From Eucommia ulmoides (taxonomy: Eukaryota; Streptophyta; Magnoliopsida; Garryales; Eucommiaceae), in contig JAENRU010000432.1 in NCBI GenBank assembly GCA_016647705.1, forward strand, positions 682,001-746,000: DNA of 64,000 bases, written 5' to 3'. A model generated the notes under the pieces. That model did not search any database. It saw only the letters and a list, made by a program, of their open reading frames with translations, and was not told the origin of the DNA. Within the stretch, counting starts at the first letter, position 1. Every line of letters begins with the position of its first letter. The position numbers were made by a program, and so were the translations under genes. Below, in pieces: positions 35,515 through 47,808 of the stretch.

Positions 35515-37409
35515 GTTAGTCCCTTTTAAAATATAAGACTTGATTTAATCTCGTGTTTTAGGTTTTACTTGCGTATTAGTCATGCATATATTCACGTATT
35601 GCGCGGGGATGTAAAGAGAACTTGGTGAGTAAATTTATATTATAGTAAATATTAGTTACATATAACTAAAATTAGTTACAACTTAATAATTAACTATATT
35701 ACACATATCCGTATAATATTAGTTACGCGTTACAAATTATATGTATTTGTGAAATATTTGTGATATCTAACAAATATTACACACATAAATTAGTTTAATA
35801 TTAATTACATGTATTTATGTAATATTAGTTACATGTCACAAATTACATTTATTCGTGTAATATTTATTACATCTGTTGATGTCGAATTTTGGTCGACACC
35901 AGCGGTATGGTCTGATCAGCCTTGGAGGATGTTGGAGGGCTTTGGAATGGGGGTCTTCGATCCGTATAGCTTCTGGTCCATGAGAGGCCTCTGACCGAAA
36001 AGGGAAGGGCCGATATCGGAAAGGGCCCAAATCTCCTCTAAGCCGAGAAAAGGAAGATCAGAATACCTTGTGGCCCTTGGAAAGATTTACCAGCGCTTGA
36101 AATTGAGCAATTTTGGGAATAATGAGTGCCTAGAAACTTGCACAAAAGACTTGCCGGGATGTTCCCGACGCGTCCCCTCCGGCGTGAGAATCAACGTACG
36201 GAGAAAAGAATTTATAATGTAATTGTTGTGAAGAGTCAGTAGAGCTCATCTACCTTTGAGCATTGTATGCCCTTCTTTTTATAACAAGGTGGAGATTAGC
36301 TTAAAGGCTTAAGCGTAGGTTAATGTTTTTATCAAAATCACATCATGGTGTCAACTTGGCATGTAGCCAATGGAAATATGCCAAAGGGCTGTTGTTTTGG
36401 CCATGTTTAGAAGATATTTGAAGATATTTTTGTTGGGGAAGCGAGCCACAATGATGCTTTGGGATATTTTGGGATATTTTAAGATATTTTGTAGATATTT
36501 TGGTTAGGGAAAAGAGTCACAATAATGCTTTGGGATATTTTGGAGAAGTGGAACCGAGCCAACCTTATAAACTGAGGAAGATACCATCCTGTTGCGGTCG
36601 GGATGAGGAGCTTGACCCTCGCCCTTCGCGAATAGTTGGCGAAGGGAAGGGAGAGGACTAGGGTTGTGCAAGAAGCCCGCAAAACCCGACCGGCCCGACC
36701 CGAAATATGCGGGTAAAATGTACAGAAATTCGGATCGGGTAAAAACCCGATCCGACCGTCGTATAAGACGGTTCGGTCGTCGGATTCCATCTCCGACGAC
36801 CCTCTTCTCACCCGACCGACCGCAATACACAGAGATTAGGGTAGGAATCCGTCCCTATGTCTGAGCATGCATAGGCTATGGCTATGTGTGCTCTCAAATC
36901 AAATCGCCATCTCAGATTCTCAGTTCAATCCTAAACCCTAAGCGCCGATTTTGATCTACCAAACGCAGACCTAAGCGCCGCTCCCTTCTTTCTCAGGTGA
37001 GGTCTGAATCGCCACTTCTTTTTCAGTTCTCAGGTCAGAAGCGCCGCTCAATCGATCATCTAGGCTCTTGCGAGTTGCGACCCTTCGAAGTTCGAATCCT
37101 TTCGAATGGCTATAAAGGTAAGTTCTTCATCTTGCCCATCTCTTCTCTCATGTTCAATTGAATCGATTCCATATTTCCATTGTTTGACTTGATTCACTTG
37201 AAGCCAAAATCGAAAACAAAGGTGAGTTCTTCTATTCACATGTTTCTGTTTTGGTTTTTTTTTTGTTTTCGGTTTCTGTATTTTGTTTCCATTTCTGATT
37301 GATACATGATTAACATAATATGTTCTTAAATCATGATTAATTGATTATGATTGATACATGATTAACATAAAATGTCCATAGGAAGAAATGGTTATTTAGG
37401 ATCAAATGT

Positions 37410-38066
37410 TTATGTTTATGTTTCTGTTTCTGTTTCTGTTTCTGCTTCTACTTCTGATTAGTGTTTTTGTTCCAACGTTTAGTGTATTTTTGTTCCCATA
37501 TTTAGTGTATTTTTGTTCCCTTATTTAGTGTTTTTTTTATCTCATATTTGGTGTTATGTTTGACTGTTTCTGTTTCTGTTTCTATATCTGTTTCTGTTTG
37601 TGTTTCTGTTTCTGTTTTTGTATCTGTTTGTGTGTCTGGTGTTTCTGTTTCTGTTTTTGTATCTGTTTCTGTATCTGTTTCTGTTTCTGTATCTGTATTT
37701 GTTTCTGTTTATGTTTGTGTTTGTGTTTCTGTATCTGTTTCTGTTTCAGTTTCTGTTTGTGTTTGTGTTTCTGGTATTTCTGTTTCAGTTTCTATTTCCG
37801 TTTCCGTTTCTGTTCTTATACATTTATGTTTGATTGAGTGTTCTGTTTGACTGTTTCTTTATCTGTTTCTGTATCTATTTCTGTTTCTGTTTGTGTTTCC
37901 GGTGTTTCTGTTTCTGTTCCCGTTTCCGTTTCCGTTTCTGTTCTTATACATAACATTTATGTTTGATTTAGTGTGTTATGTTTAACTGTTTCTGTATCTG
38001 TATCTGTTTCTGTTTCTGTATCTGTTTTTGTTTCTGTTTCTGTTTCTGTTCTTATACATTTATGTT
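37410..38066 (+). repeat. TTTCTG hexanucleotide array in the 5' part of the hAT element
   Basis: Most of this stretch is made of tttctg units and one-base variants (tgtttc, tatctg, tttgtg), with two interruptions carrying 'cttatacatttatgtttg' near 37812 and 37945. Open frames here (VSVSVS, CFCFCF) are artefacts of the repeat. It sits between the left TIR zone and the transposase start. Confidence 0.85.
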
Positions 38067-38131
38067 TGATTTAGTGTTCTTATATATTTTTGTTCTCATG
38101 TTTAGTGTTCTGTTCCCGTGCATTTGCTAAT

Positions 38132-40243
38132 ATGGAATAACCTTCTACACCCATCGAAGGTAATCCTTCAACTCCTGCCCCTGTTCCCCCTACTGAAAAA
38201 CCACCATTGCCGAAAAATGTGAAAAAACGTGGTTGAAGTAATAAGATTATTTCTGATGTTTGGAATCATTTTACGAAATTTGAAGATGAGAATGAAAATA
38301 AAATGGCATCTTGTAATTATTGTGGGAAAGTGTATCACGCCAATCCAAAAACTCATGGGACAAGTAATTTAAAGGCTCACATTCACGTTTGTAGCGAACA
38401 TCCACATAGGGAGTTGGATAAGGGACAAACTCAGTTAATGACTCAACTTAAAAAAGATGGACAAGATAATTTTGTATTAACTAGTTTTTCCGTGGATAAA
38501 GCTAGAAGAGCGTTAGCAGAAATAGTAATTTTGGATGAATTGCCATTTAGATTTGTTGAAAATTATGGCTTTAAAAAATTTTGTTATGCTTTGCAACCAA
38601 AATTTAAAAATATTCCATGTCGTACTACAGTTGCTAAAGATGTTGTAAAGATATATCACGAGGAGAGAGAAAATTTAAAGAAAGTTATGCAGGGTCGTAG
38701 AATATGCTTGACCACAGACACTTGGACTTCAATACAAAATTTTAATTATATGTGTCTTACGTGTCATTTTATTGATGATGATTGGGTTTTGCATAAAAGA
38801 ATATTAAGTTTTTGTGTTGTTGAAGATCATAAGGGGGAAACGATTGGGAAAAAAATTGAGTCGTGTTTACGAGAATGAAATATTGACAGTTACTTCACCT
38901 TAACGGTTGATAATGCGAGTTCTAATAGTACTACTATTAGATTTTTGCAACGAGTAACTAAAGACTAGTCGGGTACAGTCTTAGGGCATGAATTTTTACA
39001 CATGCGTTGTTGTGCTCATATTTTGAATTTGATTGTTTGTGATGAATTGAAAGAATTGCACGAGTCAGTAATTAAAGTTCGGGAAGCGGTTAGATATGTT
39101 AAGGGTTCTCCAAATAGATTTCATGCTTTTAAAAAATGTGTTGAACTGCTTAATATTGAATCGAAAAGTCTCTTGTGTCTGGATGTTCCAACTCGTTGGA
39201 ATTCTACATATAAGATGCTAGAAAGTGCGGAAAAATTCGAAAAAGCTTTTGGGAGATTGGAGATTGAGGACAAAAAATATCGGGATCACTTTTTTGATAA
39301 CGATATTGTTGATGGTGAGAGTGGTGGAAGTCCACCAAATAGTCTAGACTGGGAAAATGTTCGTTGTTTTGTGAAGTTTTTGAAACTTTTTTATTTGGCT
39401 ACAAAACAATTTTCGGGTACTTTGTTTGTTACGTCAAATACGTTTTTTGATGAGATAGTTATAATTCATGGGAAAATAAATGAGTTGATTCAAAGTGAAG
39501 ATCATTTGCTATCGAAAATGGCTTTTAGTATGAAAGCTAAGTTTGATAAATACTGGGGGACTGGAGATAAGATAAATCTTCTTCTATATGTTGCTGTTGT
39601 TTTGGATCCGAGGAAAAAGTTATCTTATCTTCAGTTTTGTTTTTGCGATATGTATGATGAAGTGTATGCAAATGAATTAATTGGAAAAGTAAAAGATGTT
39701 TTGAATCGGTTGTTTGATTGTTATGCTTCTTTTGAGTCAACTATTGAGAATGTTTCCGGTGGTAATACTAGTGGCGCTAGTAGAATATCAAAGAAGCCGG
39801 TCGATGTAGATGTGGATGTGGATGATTCCCATAGATTAATCGCTTCCCGTTTTCAAAATTTTTTAGCGGGGAGACAATTTTTGGAGGGTAAAAATGATGT
39901 AGAAAAATATTTGGCCGAAAATCCTCAAGGTGCAAGTGATGAAAATTTTGACATCTTAAGTTGGTGGAAAAGTAGCACTAGTCGGTTTCTAGTATTATCT
40001 CGATTGACGAGGGATGTGTTAGCTGTACCGATTTCTACGGTTGCGTTGGAATCGGCATTTAGTACTGGGGGCCGTGTGCTTGATCCATTTCGTAGCTCAT
40101 TATCTCCATTAATGGTAGAAGCTCTTATTTGTTGTCAAAATTGGCTTCAAGCTTCTGTGCCGATTTCATTTCGAAAAGGGATGGATGATATTAAGAAGTT
40201 GCAACGAGATTTTGGTAATTTAAATTATAGTGTATTTTTATAA
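38132..40243 (+). pseudogene. hAT transposase, disabled by four nonsense codons
   Basis: One continuous frame of about 700 codons starts at ATG 38132. It has a BED zinc finger (CNYCGKVYHANPKTHGTSNLKAH, split here as C-x2-C then H...H, about 38311-38390), the middle catalytic domain (RICLTTDTWTS, then TVDNASSN, CCAHILNLIV, VPTRWNSTYKML) and the C-terminal hAT dimerisation domain (FDILSWWKSS, LSRLTRDVLAVPISTVALES). In-frame stops are TAA 38138, TGA 38234, TGA 38876 and TAG 38966; no frameshift was seen. A short last coding exon may follow at about 40289-40339. The protein cannot be made full length unless the stops are read through. Confidence 0.92.
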
Positions 40244-41528
40244 TTTTTTTAATTAGTATTTTTATGATTAGATTTTGATTTTTGTAGTGGATTTGGATTT
40301 GGAGATATCAAATCCTTCGCAAGGCTCATCTTCAACTCAGGTTATTTATTTAATTGTTTATTTTTTTTTATTTTATCTTCTTTGTATATTATTTTAATTA
40401 TAATTTATTTTTGTAGGTAATATCTTGAAGTTTCATTTTTTATTTTGCAAAATGAATGAGAAAAATTGGAAGATGCATCGGCGATGCCTTTAAGGAGTTG
40501 TAATTTTTTTTTATTATGTTGTAATTTTTTTTGGATGTATTTTTTGTTAAGTTATAATTTTTTTTTATTAAAAATTGTATCCGTAATATTAGTTTTGGAT
40601 GTGTGTTTTGTTTTTTGTTTTGAGTTGTGATTTATTTATTTTTTTGAATGGTTTTCCCTAAATATTGTATTTTTTTTTTTAATTGTTTCAAATTACAGTT
40701 TTTTTTTTTTTAATGGGCCCAGACCCGAACCCGAACCCGATTATGCCTAGACCCGTCGAACCGCAACCCATACCATCCGAAGCCCGACCCGACCTTTAAC
40801 CCGTATCCCCCTCGACCCGCACCCGCCCATACCCAACCTATACCCGCCGAACCCGACAACCCGCCGGTTCCTATGCCAAAACGGTCGGGTCTCGGGTATG
40901 AATTTTGTCCACCCGAGATGGTCGGGTCTCGGGTCGGGTTGGCTCGGATTTCGGCCAACCCGACCCGTGCACAGTCCTAGAGAGGACACAGAACTTCTCT
41001 GCCCTACCCTTCTCGGATAATTGGAGATAAGGAGGGGGCTTTGCCTGAAAAGCTATTTGAAGTTGGTTTACGAGGAGAGTATCGTTGTAGCGGGAAACAC
41101 TGAGATGGGGAGTGGTTGCCCATCCTGGCGATGACTTGTTAGCCATCTTAGAGAATGTTGAGTCTTTTGGGGGGTGACTGGTGCAGTTGGAGACACTTAT
41201 CTTCTCTGTACATTTTCCACACTTGGCCTTCATCGTGCTTTAAACATTAGAGGGAGTTGTGGATGCGTGGCAGTCTTTGGTTGGTTGCGTTGAAGTGACC
41301 ATTTTTACACTCATCAACATCTAACAAATTTTTACACACAAATTAGTTACGTGTTACAAATTACAGTAATATTTGTTACATCTAACAAGTATTTTACACA
41401 CAAATTAGTAACATGTAATTGTACGAGTGTAGACATGTGTATTGGGTCTTTTGTCTTTTTTAATACGCCTAACTAAAATACAAGTTACAATTGCTCATGA
41501 GACTTTTTTAAAATTAAGGGTAAACTAA

Positions 41529-42433
41529 GGTGGCGTTTGGTTAGTGTTCCTACTTTTCTCAACCCAACTGGGATGAGTTGAATTGAAAATTCTGTTTCCT
41601 GCTGAGAACATAATTGCGTTTGATAACGACATTTTTTTTTTTTTTTGTACTAGGAACAGAATCACTTTTGGTAACGATATTATCTTAAAATTGATTCAAG
41701 CAAACCCTCAAATTCAACCAAAATTCCCAAATAAAAAATCAACCCTAGAATTGATTTCATGAAATTCAACCAAACCCCCAAATCAAGAACCAACCCTAAA
41801 CCAAAATCAAGAACTGGTTCCTAAACCAAAATCAAGAATCAAACTCTAAATTGATTCGTGATGAAATTGAAATCGAAAAGCGAAATCGATTCCAAAATCA
41901 AAATAGAAAATTGAAAATCGATTTCGTTATGAAATCGAAAAGCGAAATCGATTTTGATTTCAAAATCAAAAATCAAAATAAAAAATCGAAATGAAAATCG
42001 AAATTGATTCAAGAACCATGGCGAGGAAGTGAGACAACGAAGAAGGAAGACGACAACGACGAGAGGAGCAGGAAGGATGATTGCGAAGACGATTGCGAGG
42101 AGAGGTGGAGGCGAGGAGGAAGATGAAGACACACGGACGAGGAGGCGAGGACAAAGATGAAGGAAGGAAAAAAAATAAAAAAACTCTTGCTTTGAGCTAA
42201 CAGAAGTCGAACATGGGTCTCATTAACAATAAAAAAAATTCCAAGCGTATCCCTTGGTTGGATTGAGTTTTTTGGGCGTAAAAAAAAAAATTGCATTTCC
42301 TTAAGATTTTGAGAATCAATTCTTATTTTTTGAGTTGGGTTGGGTTGAGTTTTGTGTTGCCAAACCCGTTTTCAAAAATCAATCCCAGAATTTTTGGGTT
42401 GGGTTAGAATGGAAACACTAACCAAACGGAGCC
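41529..42433 (-). mobile_element. Harbinger-like (Tourist-type) MITE, copy 2
   Basis: The ends are GGTGGCGTTTGGTTAGTGTT and, complemented, GGCTCCGTTTGGTTAGTGTT. A TAA target duplication flanks it (41526-41528 and 42434-42436), as expected for PIF/Harbinger. The 905-bp body is rich in 'gaaatcgaaa/aaatcgatt' units like the element at 6598 but in the opposite orientation. It abuts the nested element on its left. Confidence 0.75.
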
Positions 42434-42767
42434 TAAGGGACTTGCTACAAAAAAAATTTAAAAAAAATGGCAACATATTTATAGGACTACAATGATCCCT
42501 AGCAAAAACGTTAGGGGAGATAAGTATAATTGTCTCCAGGAAATGACGCAGAACGGCTCAGTCCTAATTTCACTCTTTGATGTCTGAACCGCGTACAGCT
42601 CTTTTGGTCTGTGAAGAAGAAAAAGAAAACCCCCATTTCTCTCTCTCTCTCTCTCTCATCCGACATATACATACACACACATATATATATATCTTACGCA
42701 GCCTCAGTCACAAATCACAATCCAAGGAAAAAGATTAAGGAGAAGAAAAAGGAGAGAAACAGTAATC

Positions 42768-44717
42768 ATGTCTTCTCCAAGCAAACGCAGAGAGATGGAT
42801 ATGATGAAGCTGTAATTCACCCTTAATTACACTTAAATCCATTAATAAATCTTCACTTTCTGTCTTAATCTAAGCTTTTCTTTGTGTGTGTGTTCTTGAT
42901 TTTTAATTTTTTTTTCTGGGTATGGACTAGGATGATGAGTGATTACAAAGTGGAGACGATCAATGACGGGATTCAAGAATTCTATGTGGAATTCCATGGA
43001 CCAAAAGAGAGTAAATCTTCAATACCCATCTCTTCTTTTTCCTTCTTTTTTGATCTATCAGATTGTTTATTCAGCTCGATTTGATGTTATTTTTTCTGGG
43101 TTTTTTATTTTTGTGAAGATTAATCTGATTTTTCTGAAGATTTTAGCTGTTTTTTGCTAATAAATTTAATAATTATCGACTTCTGATATTGATAGATCAT
43201 CAATTTCACAGTCTGTTGCTTCTGGGTTTGAGCTGTTCTTGAGTTTTTTTTTTTTTGCTAATTTTAGAAGTACATTTTGATTTATTTATGGAGTATATGG
43301 TTCATTTCAATCTGTATTACTTTCTAAATGTTCTACGAGCTATTTTACAATCACTTGCATTTTATTTTTAGTGTTTGGTTGTAATGTTTTTGTTGGGTTT
43401 ATCCACGTCGGGAAGTGTCTAGTGGTCAGGTTGGGGTTGAGAGAGGCCCAAGACCACCCTATATTGGTATCAGAGTCTAAGTTACAAGAACTTTGGCCTC
43501 CCGATATGTGAGGGGGAGATTATTGTGTTTATCCCACACATGTGAAAGGGGCTGATAGTCACGTTATAAGTGTGAGGGAATGCCTCACTTCGTCAGCTGG
43601 TTCTTGGGGTTGAGATACGCCCAAGACCGCCCTATAGTTTTTAAAAAAAATCAGATTTTGTTAGCTTAACTAAACAATGGAGAGGTGAGATAATTTCTTG
43701 GATTTTTTAAGGCAACCAAACAGGCCCTTAAGTGTTGCTTGATGGATTTCGGCAGGTCCTTATCAAGGCGGCGTGTGGAGGATAAGGGTGGAGCTGCCCG
43801 ATGCTTACCCTTATAAGTCGCCTTCCATTGGCTTTGTTAACAAGATTTACCATCCGAATGTCGATGAAATGTGAGTTTAAGGGCGCCTTTGGGTCAGGTA
43901 TTTGAAGAAGGAATTTGATTCAGAAAAAAAAAGGGTATTTGTAAAATTTCTTCAAGCCTTGTTTGGCTGCGCAAAAATTGGAGCCTTGGAATTCAAATGA
44001 CAAATGAACACAGGTATATATGTATGTATGCATTCGTTTACAATTCTAATTCCAAGGCTTCAATTTAGTGCTGCCAAACACGACTGTCCCGGATCAAATC
44101 CCTTCTTCAAATACTTCATCCAAACGCGCTCTAATGTTTATTCATTCATATTGGCCGTTGAAATGACTTTTTTATTTTTATTATTACTATTATTACAGGT
44201 CAGGATCCGTGTGTTTAGATGTTATCAATCAAACATGGAGCCCGATGTTTGGTAAGTTAGGTCGCGTTTGGTTTTATGGAATTGGAATTAGAAATAAACG
44301 CATGCAAAAACCATAAAAAAAATTGTGTTCATTTTCAATTCCTTGCAACGAAACACTACCGAAGGTGCTTAAGATATTGTTTGGATACAAGGAATTGGAG
44401 CTTCGGAATTGGAATTAGAAATGAATGCATGCAAAAATCTAAAAAAATACACGTTTTTTTTCCTAAAAAATCACTATTTTTTTTTTCTCTAATGTTGTTG
44501 TTTGATTGAGCTATTTTTTCATTTTTTTATTTTTTATAGATTTGGTAAACGTGTTCGAAGTTTTTCTTCCTCAACTACTTCTGTATCCCAACCCCTCGGA
44601 TCCTCTGAATGGAGAGGCGGCGTCTCTTATGATGCGTGACCGAACTGCTTATGATCAAAGAGTCAAAGGTAGCGAGTTATTTTGACTACTCTTAAGGGTC
44701 TGTTTGGTTTGCAACTG

Positions 44718-44772
<55 letters not shown>

Positions 44773-44780
44773 TATTTATT

Positions 44781-44815
<35 letters not shown>

Positions 44816-45400
44816 ATGAAAATAAATCGATTTTGATAATTTGTTAAGAAAGAGATGATGTGATTAATTGAAAATTGGTAAGGGTAGAGAGCGATAAATG
44901 CAAGGAGAGAGAAATATCGTAGATTGATTTCTTACCTGTTAGTTAACATTAACTATGATATTATATACAAATTCAACACTAGTTAACATTTGGTTAGGCG
45001 ATTTTTGTTTATTGTTTCTATTCCTGGAATACTTGGAAAAAAACGTAGTGTTTTCTGGTTTTGTTCCCATTTTTTTTTTTCCAAACAAAAAAAAAAACAT
45101 TTCTATTTCGTTCTCCGAATTATGGACCAATTTTTTGAAACAATATTTTTTCCTCCTGTTATTCTACTTTGGGCGCGGGCGCATACACATATAATCAATG
45201 ATAATCTAGATAGAACATAAATATATATGTATATATTTTGCTATTGAGTATTGATTTTTTTTTTTTTAGAATACTGCGAAAAATATGCAAAACCGGAAGA
45301 CGCCGGTGCTGTACCGGAGGAGGATTCAAGTGATGCAGAGTTAACCGAAGATGAAAACGGGTCGAGCGACGATGAATTTGTCGGTAAACCGGATCCCTAG
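42768..45400 (+). CDS. UBC5: ubiquitin-conjugating enzyme E2 (UBC4/5/6 type)
   Basis: Six coding exons: 42768-42811, 42931-43010, 43756-43870, 44199-44251, 44540-44668 and 45270-45400, 183 aa. It has the E2 core with the HPN motif at residues 74-76 and the catalytic Cys85 in [15 protein letters not shown], followed by [16 protein letters not shown]. The C-terminal ~35 residues are acidic ([20 protein letters not shown]), typical of this plant group (Arabidopsis UBC4, 5 and 6). It takes ubiquitin from E1 and passes it to an E3 or substrate in cytosol and nucleus. A CT-rich leader (42640-42658) precedes it. Intron 2 holds a TRIM, and intron 5 a long (AT)n run. Its last exon is duplicated at 58786-58916. 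The choice among UBC4/5/6 is uncertain. Confidence 0.93.
43391..43636 (+). mobile_element. TRIM retroelement in intron 2 of the UBC gene
   Basis: A short 5' LTR (TGTTGGGTTTATCCACG... to 43464) is followed by the primer binding site TGGTATCAGAG at 43465. A purine tract (gtgagggggagatt) near 43508-43521 precedes the 3' LTR, which begins with 'attgtgtttatcccacac' and repeats 'ttggggttgaga...cccaagacc'. There is no coding region. It belongs to the same broad group as the arrays in MPA1 intron 1. Confidence 0.7.
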
Positions 45401-47344
45401 GTTTAATGGCTATTTATAAAGCTTTGTATGTACATGAATTTCTCTTTTGCTTATGATGATAATAAATTATTTTCCGTTGTTGGGATTGAATTGGCTTGTC
45501 GAACTAACATAGTTGAAAATGACAGGCTTTGTTAGTGGAATTTAACTTCTATTTGGTTATTATGATATTTTTGAATGAGTTTTAGTGTCATTCTAAAATC
45601 ATGGGACCTAAACTATATATAATTTGAATTTGGGTAAGTAATTATTTTTTTGTACAACCTAGTTCCAATTTAAGGTGGTTTTATTTGTTTTTGTTTTTTT
45701 TTAAAGTTATTGTCCTTTTTCGTCTTTTTTAATGTTTTAACGAAAATACTGTTAAAATTATATTCTGTTGTTGGAATTAAATTGACTTGTCGAAACAACG
45801 TTCAAAATAACAGGAACTGTTGATGAAATTTCATTGCGTATTTGGTTATTATGATATTTTTGGGTGAATTTTATTGTCAATCTAAAATCATAAGAACGAA
45901 ATTGCAATATAATTTGAATATGGGTAAATAATTATTTTTCGTACAATTTTTTTTTTTATCTGTGTAGGGTCACTAGGGTGTTTTTTTATCTGATATGTTA
46001 TACATTGTTATAAATACGATAGAAATGGACGGAACGAGAGAAAATGAGGGGAAAAAATATTTACTTATTTAATTTACAATTTGGCCGTTATAAAATTATA
46101 GATGTAAATAGGAAAATGATTAAAAAAAAAAATATCGAATTAAAATGACCATATTACCCTTTGAAATTATCCAATAAATACAAATTGTAGTCCATGAATC
46201 AAGAAATTGATTAAATTTTGGTTTTGTCATTGTTTTTATGAAACGGGGTTGTTAATTGTTATTGGATAATCCTTAATTTTTAATTTTTAAATTTTTATTA
46301 AATATATAGTTTTATTTCATTTTAGTATTTATTAAATTTTTTAGTCATTACAAATTGATGAATTTAATTTCATTAATGTTAATTAAAAAATAAAAACAAT
46401 AAATAAATAAAGGAATATTCGGAGATAACCCCACTTTTAGGGAAAAATTGAAATGGGACATTGTTTTTTTTTTTTTTTGGACAAAACATATAAAAAAATA
46501 ATTATTAATATTTAAATGTCAGAATTGCAGTTTAAAAAATCCTAATTAATTTTCATATACCTATCAATCATTCTTCTACCATCAACCTTACTTTTTTTCA
46601 GCACCACAAACATCAACGGCCACCACATCCACCAACAACACTACCACCGTCCGACAACATCACCGCGAATACATCGGATCTATCTCTATACCTCTAGTAG
46701 AAGCGGCGACGGCAACCGTCCCACCCATCGCTGTGTCCAGATTTGGTCACTTTCGCCTAGATATAACCGTAACTTGACCCCCCTTCTCATCAGATTTGGA
46801 GACCCAATCTTTCAGATCTGGTTTGGACTTTTTATTTTATTTTATTTTAATTAGATCCAAAAATTTATTTATTTTTATTGTGGTCGTAGTTAATGTTTTT
46901 TGTTGTTTTTTTTATTTATATTTTTTGATATTTTTGATCGTATAATTTTGATATTTTCTTTGATTTGATCATTATTTGTTGTTGTGATGTTGATGACAAT
47001 AATAATTAATATTTGTTGTGGGGTTTATAGTAATAGTGAATATTTATTGTCAGAGCGACGGTGATGACGATTGTTTGCCGTGGCGGTAATAGTGATGATA
47101 TGAAAATGTTTGTTGTTATGGTGATGATGGCCATAGCGAATATTTGCTGCGGTGATAATGGTGAGGGTAACAGAATATATACTGTGGATTGCGATAAGGA
47201 CGGTGGTAATAACATTTATTTTTTATTTTATCATAGATGGATCAGAACCTATCCACATCAATGTCAAGTCTTTTAATTAAATAAATAAAGATTAATCTAA
47301 TTCTCGTTTTTTCAATTTCTATAAATAAATAAAGATTATCATCA
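45401..47344. other. UBC 3' flank and intergenic spacer, unit 1
   Basis: A ~300-bp internal tandem duplication lies at about 45470-45660 and 45760-45950 (shared 'ggcttgtcga/gacttgtcga', 'tttggttattatgatattttt', 'ggtaa.taattattttt'); unit 2 has only one copy. Positions 46990-47215 hold loosely repeated 'gaatatttgttg/ctgtggcggtgat' phrases. No gene was recognised in either part. Confidence 0.6.
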
Positions 47345-47808
47345 ACGCCATCTTTCTAGCAGAAGCACTTCGCTCTTGGGTGGGTGACCTCACTTTGTTT
47401 CATCCTAGGTTTTTCGAGGAATCCTTTGTTTCTTCATCGTCAATCCGAAACAGAAGGTAACGCAAACGATCCAATTTTTTTTTGTTGCTCATTTTTCGTA
47501 CTGTTTTGCTATTTTTTTTTTAATTTTTTTTTTCCTTGATTTTTCTTGTCCATATTTGAATTATCCATAACCCTGAATACTACCTTATAAGAACCCTTAT
47601 TGACTCTGTTTTTTTTGCATCTGATCTGGGTTTTTCTGGGTTTTCTGAAATTTTATGCGTTTCATTTTCTGGGTATTCCGATTCTTGATAAAACTCAAAA
47701 ATCCTTTTTAGGGTTTATGGCGATTCGAGTGATGAACTGATTATTAATGTTTATTTTTATTATTTATTATTATATGTAGTAGCTTATATAGGAGTTGTAT
47801 AATTTTGG

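Larger units (their letters stand above)
36659..40979 (+). mobile_element. hAT (Ac-like) DNA transposon, structurally complete
   Basis: The terminal inverted repeats are TAGGGTTGTGCA (left) and TAGGACTGTGCA (right, complemented). A perfect 8-bp target duplication GAGAGGAC lies at 36651-36658 and 40980-40987, the hallmark of hAT insertion. Both subterminal zones are dense in CCCGACC/ACCCG motifs (36664-36800 and 40720-40975), likely transposase-binding sites as in Ac/Tam3 relatives. The 4321-bp element carries one transposase gene, now interrupted by stops. Intact ends mean it could still be moved by a transposase supplied from elsewhere. Confidence 0.93.
35874..41316 (+). mobile_element. solo LTR of an LTR retrotransposon, split by an hAT insertion
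   Basis: It starts TGTTGATGTCGAATTTTGG and ends TTTTTACACTCATCA, with TG...CA ends and a perfect 5-bp target duplication ACATC on both sides (35869-35873 and 41317-41321). Without the hAT and one 8-bp duplicate the LTR is 1114 bp. A TATA-like 'ctttttataac' lies near 36275. No primer site, polypurine tract or pol sequence is inside, so it is a solo LTR left by LTR-LTR recombination. Family (Ty3/gypsy-like) is inferred from style, not proven. Confidence 0.75.
35515..41523. mobile_element. MITE-like element, second copy, split by nested insertions
   Basis: The left end (gttagtcccttttaaaata, then 'tcgtgttttaggttttacttgcgtattag') resembles the complement of the right end of the MITE at 1712-2275, and its own right end (about 41460-41523: 'aatacgcctaactaaaata', 'cttttttaaaattaaggg') is a rough inverted copy. 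The interior has the same 'agttacatgtaac / acaaattac' units. Removing the inserted solo LTR and one target duplicate (5448 bp) leaves ~560 bp, the size of the other copy. Confidence 0.5.

Noticed and set aside
35640..35870. 'gttacatgtcacaaattac' units considered as a CRISPR-like array
   Set aside because: Spacing and sequence are irregular, there are no unique spacers, and the units belong to an AT-rich MITE in a plant genome.
37548..37850. Open frames made of Val-Ser or Cys-Phe repeats (93-100 codons)
   Set aside because: All frames of a TTTCTG hexanucleotide array are open; composition explains them and no start context or domain supports a gene.
36664..40980. GC-rich CCCGACC-type blocks at both ends considered as a coding region or CpG island
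   Set aside because: They lie directly inside the hAT terminal repeats and are repeated motifs typical of subterminal regions.
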